The notes beneath the pieces are model-generated. The model saw only the letters and a program-made list of their open reading frames with translations, did not search any database and was not told the origin of the DNA. The translations under genes were made by a program, and so were the position numbers. Shown in pieces: positions 61,532-64,000 of a stretch of 64,000 nucleotides of DNA. The DNA comes from Patulibacter americanus DSM 16676 (GTDB lineage Bacteria; Actinomycetota; Thermoleophilia; Solirubrobacterales; Solirubrobacteraceae): positions 1 to 64,000 of the forward strand of contig NZ_ATUD01000001.1 in assembly GCF_000420025.1 (NCBI RefSeq). Reading direction: 5' to 3'. Position 1 is the first letter of the stretch; each line of letters begins with the position of its first letter.

Positions 61532-62938
61532 TCACCAGACGGTGTTGACCAGGACCTGCAACGCGAGGGCCTGCGCGCCCAGCACGCCGAGCACGAGCGG
61601 CAGCCGCCGCGTCGAGAAGAGCGGCGCCGCCGCCACGCAGGCCAGCGGCACGAAGATGAGCCAGATCCGCTCCGTCTCGGCCTTCGTGAACCCGGCCACG
61701 GCGGCGATGACGATGACGGCCAGGATCCCCAGCGCCACCGGGCTCCGCCGCAGCGCCGCACGGGTCGCCGCGGCGATCACAATCGGCCCGAGCATCAGGG
61801 CCCACGCCACGGGCGAGCCGAAGACCCAGAAGCGGTACGGCCGAATCTGGGCGAGGCTGTTGCGGTAGACGCCCTCCGTTGCCAGCAGGGTGCCGATCGG
61901 GTCGTAGCCCCAGCCCACGGCGAGGAACGCGTTGATCCCGACGAACCCCGCCCCGGAGACGAGGGCGACGAGCAGGGCGCGGCGCCAGCCGTCGCGCCAG
62001 AGCACGGTCAGCGCGACGGCGGCGCCGACCCCGAGCAGGGCCCACGAGAAGATCGTGCAGACCGCGAAGACCAGGCCGCCGAGCGCGAGCAGGGCCGGGC
62101 GGCGGCTGAGCAGCAGCGCCGCGGCCAGGGCGCCCATCGCGGCGTAGACCGCGTCGAACGAGGTGACGCCGTCCAGCAGCATCACGGGCGTGAAGATCGC
62201 GAGCAGTCCGGCGATCCGCGCCGCGCGCTCCCCCACGCCGACGGAGCGGCCGATGGCGTAGGTCAGCGGCGCGGTCAGGGCCGCGCACCCGATGCACAGG
62301 GCCGCCAGGCGCTCCGCGGTCTCCAGCCCCGCCCAGCGCATGAGCAGCAGGGGTCCGGGCGGATGGCCGGCGATGTTGACCGCCTGCGAAGGCACCGTCT
62401 CGGCGAAGCGATCGAGGTAGTTCGGGATCCCCCACTCCAGGAGCGGCAGGCCCGGCAGGTACTCGTTGGCGGCCTCGAACGACCCCTGGGGTCGCAGGTC
62501 GAACACCTGCCACCACCCGTAGGTGCCCATGCGCGCGGCACCGATCGTCAGGCCGGCCGCGGCGGCCAGCGCGAACACGGCGAGCGCGAAGACGGGCGGG
62601 CTCAGGCGCGCGCGGACGAGCGTCGGCGCCGCGACCGCCCCGAGGCCGAGGACCGCGGCGCACGCGACGGCCCACGGCACGTCGATCATCGGCAGCCAGC
62701 CGAACACGAAGGGCGGCGTGGCGGTGCCGAACAGACCCTTCTGGCGGCCCTCGAACCAGCCGTACGCGACGGTGACCACGGCGACGGCCAGCAGCACCAG
62801 GAGGACGGGGATCTCGAGCCGCGACGGGCCGCCGGGCAGCGCGGGCTCCGGCGCGGGGCGTCCGGCCGCTTCGGGACCGGCCTCCCCGGGGTAGGTGTGC
62901 TGCGATGCTCCACCCTCTCGTGCCGCTGCGTCGCTCAT
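61532..62938 (-). CDS. Polytopic GT-C-like membrane protein
   Basis: A 468-aa protein with about twelve hydrophobic helices. The long extracytoplasmic segment after the early helices carries SQAVNIAGHPPGPLLLM, and the C-terminal part has conserved Pro/aromatic positions as in glycosyltransferases that use polyprenyl-linked sugars. The family cannot be named with certainty. The start at 62938 overlaps the divergent lipoprotein start by 34 bp; one of the two starts may be wrong. Confidence 0.65.
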   Translation of the reverse strand: MSDAAAREGGASQHTYPGEAGPEAAGRPAPEPALPGGPSRLEIPVLLVLLAVAVVTVAYGWFEGRQKGLFGTATPPFVFGWLPMIDVPWAVACAAVLGLGAVAAPTLVRARLSPPVFALAVFALAAAAGLTIGAARMGTYGWWQVFDLRPQGSFEAANEYLPGLPLLEWGIPNYLDRFAETVPSQAVNIAGHPPGPLLLMRWAGLETAERLAALCIGCAALTAPLTYAIGRSVGVGERAARIAGLLAIFTPVMLLDGVTSFDAVYAAMGALAAALLLSRRPALLALGGLVFAVCTIFSWALLGVGAAVALTVLWRDGWRRALLVALVSGAGFVGINAFLAVGWGYDPIGTLLATEGVYRNSLAQIRPYRFWVFGSPVAWALMLGPIVIAAATRAALRRSPVALGILAVIVIAAVAGFTKAETERIWLIFVPLACVAAAPLFSTRRLPLVLGVLGAQALALQVLVNTVW

Positions 62939-63966
62939 CCGTGCTCCTCGCCTGTGCGCTCTCGTGTGCGGCGGCCGTCGCGGGCTGCGGCTCGCAGGAG
63001 CCCGCCGCGCTGCCGCCGGCGGCCGAGCCGCCGAACGCCCCCAGCCTGACGACGAAGCCGGCGGGGCGCGTCACCGTCGTCGGCAAGCGGCCCGAGGGGA
63101 TCGTCGCCGACGGCCGCTCCGGGCTCGTGGCCGTCGCCCTGCGTCGCCCCGCGCGACTGGCCGTCGTCTCCGCGGCGACGGGGAAGGTCGTCGAGCGCGT
63201 CTCGCTGCCCGGCGCGCCGCGGCACCTGCAGCTCGCGACGGACGGCCCGTCCTCCCGCGTGCTCGTCCCCGACGAGGACGCCGACACACTCGCCCAGGTC
63301 TCCCTCGGCGGGGAGTACGACGGCAAGGACGTGCCAATCGGCCGGATCGTCGCCCAGGCGAAGGTCGGCCGCCAGCCCCACGACGCCACGCCGCTGGGCG
63401 CGGGCGGCGAGGTCGCGGTGGGCGCCGAGCTGGGCAACCTGCTGCAGATCGTGCGCGGCGACCGCGTCGTGCGCCAGGAGCGGATCGCCCTGCAGCCGGG
63501 AGGCCTGGCGCCGATCGACGGCGGACGCATCGTCGCCGTGGTGGCCGTGAAGGAGCGCGTGCTCGAGCTCTACGACACCCGCACGCTCAAGCGCCTGGCG
63601 TCCGCCCCGGCCGGCGTCGGGCCCACCCACGTCGTCTGTCGCGACGAGGGCATCTGTTACGTCGCCGACACCACGGGCAAGGCGATCCTGATCTTCGTGT
63701 GGCAGGACGGCAAGCTCCAGCTGCAGCGCCGCCAGTGGCTGTCGAGCCAGCCCTACGGGATCGCGCTCGACGAGGAGCGCTACAAGGTGTGGGTGACGCT
63801 GCCGGCGGAGAACAAGCTCGTCGAGCTGCGGGCACGCACGAGGAGCCGCACCGGCCGGATCTTCCCCGCGGTCGAGCAGCCGCAGACCGTCGCCGTCGAC
63901 CCCGTCTCCGGTCACGTCTTCGTCACCGGGGCGACGGACGGCGTGCTCCAGACGCTGCGACCCTGA
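62905..63966 (+). CDS. Lipoprotein with YncE-like beta-propeller
   Basis: A 353-aa lipoprotein. The signal ends in the lipobox AVAGC (about residue 28). The rest is repeats of short strands with Val/Gly/Asp patterns (VGKRPEGIVADGRSGLVAVA, VGPTHVVCRDEGICYVADT, SQPYGIALDEERYKVWV, PQTVAVDPVSGHVFVTG) typical of YVTN/YncE propellers. These often bind surface ligands. Divergent from the GT-C-like gene with overlapping starts. Confidence 0.8.
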   Translation: MLHPLVPLRRSSVLLACALSCAAAVAGCGSQEPAALPPAAEPPNAPSLTTKPAGRVTVVGKRPEGIVADGRSGLVAVALRRPARLAVVSAATGKVVERVSLPGAPRHLQLATDGPSSRVLVPDEDADTLAQVSLGGEYDGKDVPIGRIVAQAKVGRQPHDATPLGAGGEVAVGAELGNLLQIVRGDRVVRQERIALQPGGLAPIDGGRIVAVVAVKERVLELYDTRTLKRLASAPAGVGPTHVVCRDEGICYVADTTGKAILIFVWQDGKLQLQRRQWLSSQPYGIALDEERYKVWVTLPAENKLVELRARTRSRTGRIFPAVEQPQTVAVDPVSGHVFVTGATDGVLQTLRP

Positions 63967-64000
63967 CCCGCACGAGGTAGATGACCAGCGAGGCCAGGAG
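63923..64000 (-). CDS. Partial gene, C-terminal membrane helix
   Basis: The minus strand from the window edge reads LLASLVIYLVRVRVAASGAR and stops at TGA (63923-63925). The run is hydrophobic, followed by a basic tail, and every codon before the stop is GC-ending. It looks like the end of a membrane protein whose start is outside the window. It overlaps the 3' end of the lipoprotein gene on the other strand by 44 bp. Confidence 0.4.
   Translation of the reverse strand, partial: LLASLVIYLVRVRVAASGARRPSPR

Noticed and set aside
1..64000. CRISPR array, tRNA, rRNA, integrase or transposase
   Set aside because: No regular repeat-spacer pattern, no tRNA-like cloverleaf I could support, and no recombinase motif on either strand.

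Overview
The window is very GC-rich, with almost every third codon position G or C, many GTG starts, and tightly packed ATGA/GTGA-coupled genes. Two features point to a high-GC actinobacterium: secreted CAP-domain, NlpC/P60, GH9 and SGNH proteins, and a c-di-AMP (ydaO-type) riboswitch ahead of a cell-wall hydrolase. A soil lineage such as Thermoleophilia/Solirubrobacterales is my guess; no rRNA or marker gene in the window proves it.

Layout. 1-17 kb is ordinary chromosome: a membrane NERD protein, a zinc-ribbon protein, a possible ADP-ribosyltransferase-fold protein, an MFS exporter, a sirtuin, an SGNH hydrolase, a GH9 glycosidase, a two-component pair, an NmrA-like/MarR pair, and a MazEF-type toxin-antitoxin pair. 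17.3-43 kb is a defence island. 43-64 kb returns to housekeeping: a VWA protein, a VapBC-type pair, a chemoreceptor, a CapA-like protein, three CAP-domain proteins, an SDR, a stand-alone SpoT-like HD protein, the riboswitch-controlled NlpC/P60 hydrolase, an enoyl-CoA hydratase, a ribokinase, a GT-C-like membrane protein and a propeller lipoprotein.

The island is the main result. On the minus strand, from 38.9 kb down to 21.5 kb, lie: a 5-methylcytosine methyltransferase; a 1555-aa fusion of a sacsin/GHKL-like ATPase with an SF2 helicase; a UvrD-like helicase; a DrmA-like helicase; a DrmB-like DUF1998 protein; a NERD-UvrD helicase; and a HelD-like helicase fused through an acidic linker to a SpoT-type HD domain. 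A Vsr endonuclease gene faces this array. Beyond it is a three-gene, ATGA-coupled set headed by a second GHKL ATPase. DrmA, DrmB and the cytosine methylase are the signature of DISARM, but no phospholipase-D protein (DrmC) is present. In its place the locus carries three SF1 helicases, one SF2-GHKL fusion, one GHKL ATPase, Vsr and an HD effector candidate. I read this as a DISARM-derived or DISARM-like hybrid that may not have been described.

The right flank holds a divergent EVE/PUA-like + DUF3883 nuclease candidate, a frameshifted nuclease N-terminus, an EcsC protein and a second frameshifted nuclease-like gene. This looks like a turnover zone for defence genes.

In the housekeeping part, several genes and operons carry strong hairpins just after their stop codons, and regulatory palindromes sit in front of the MarR gene and both toxin-antitoxin pairs.
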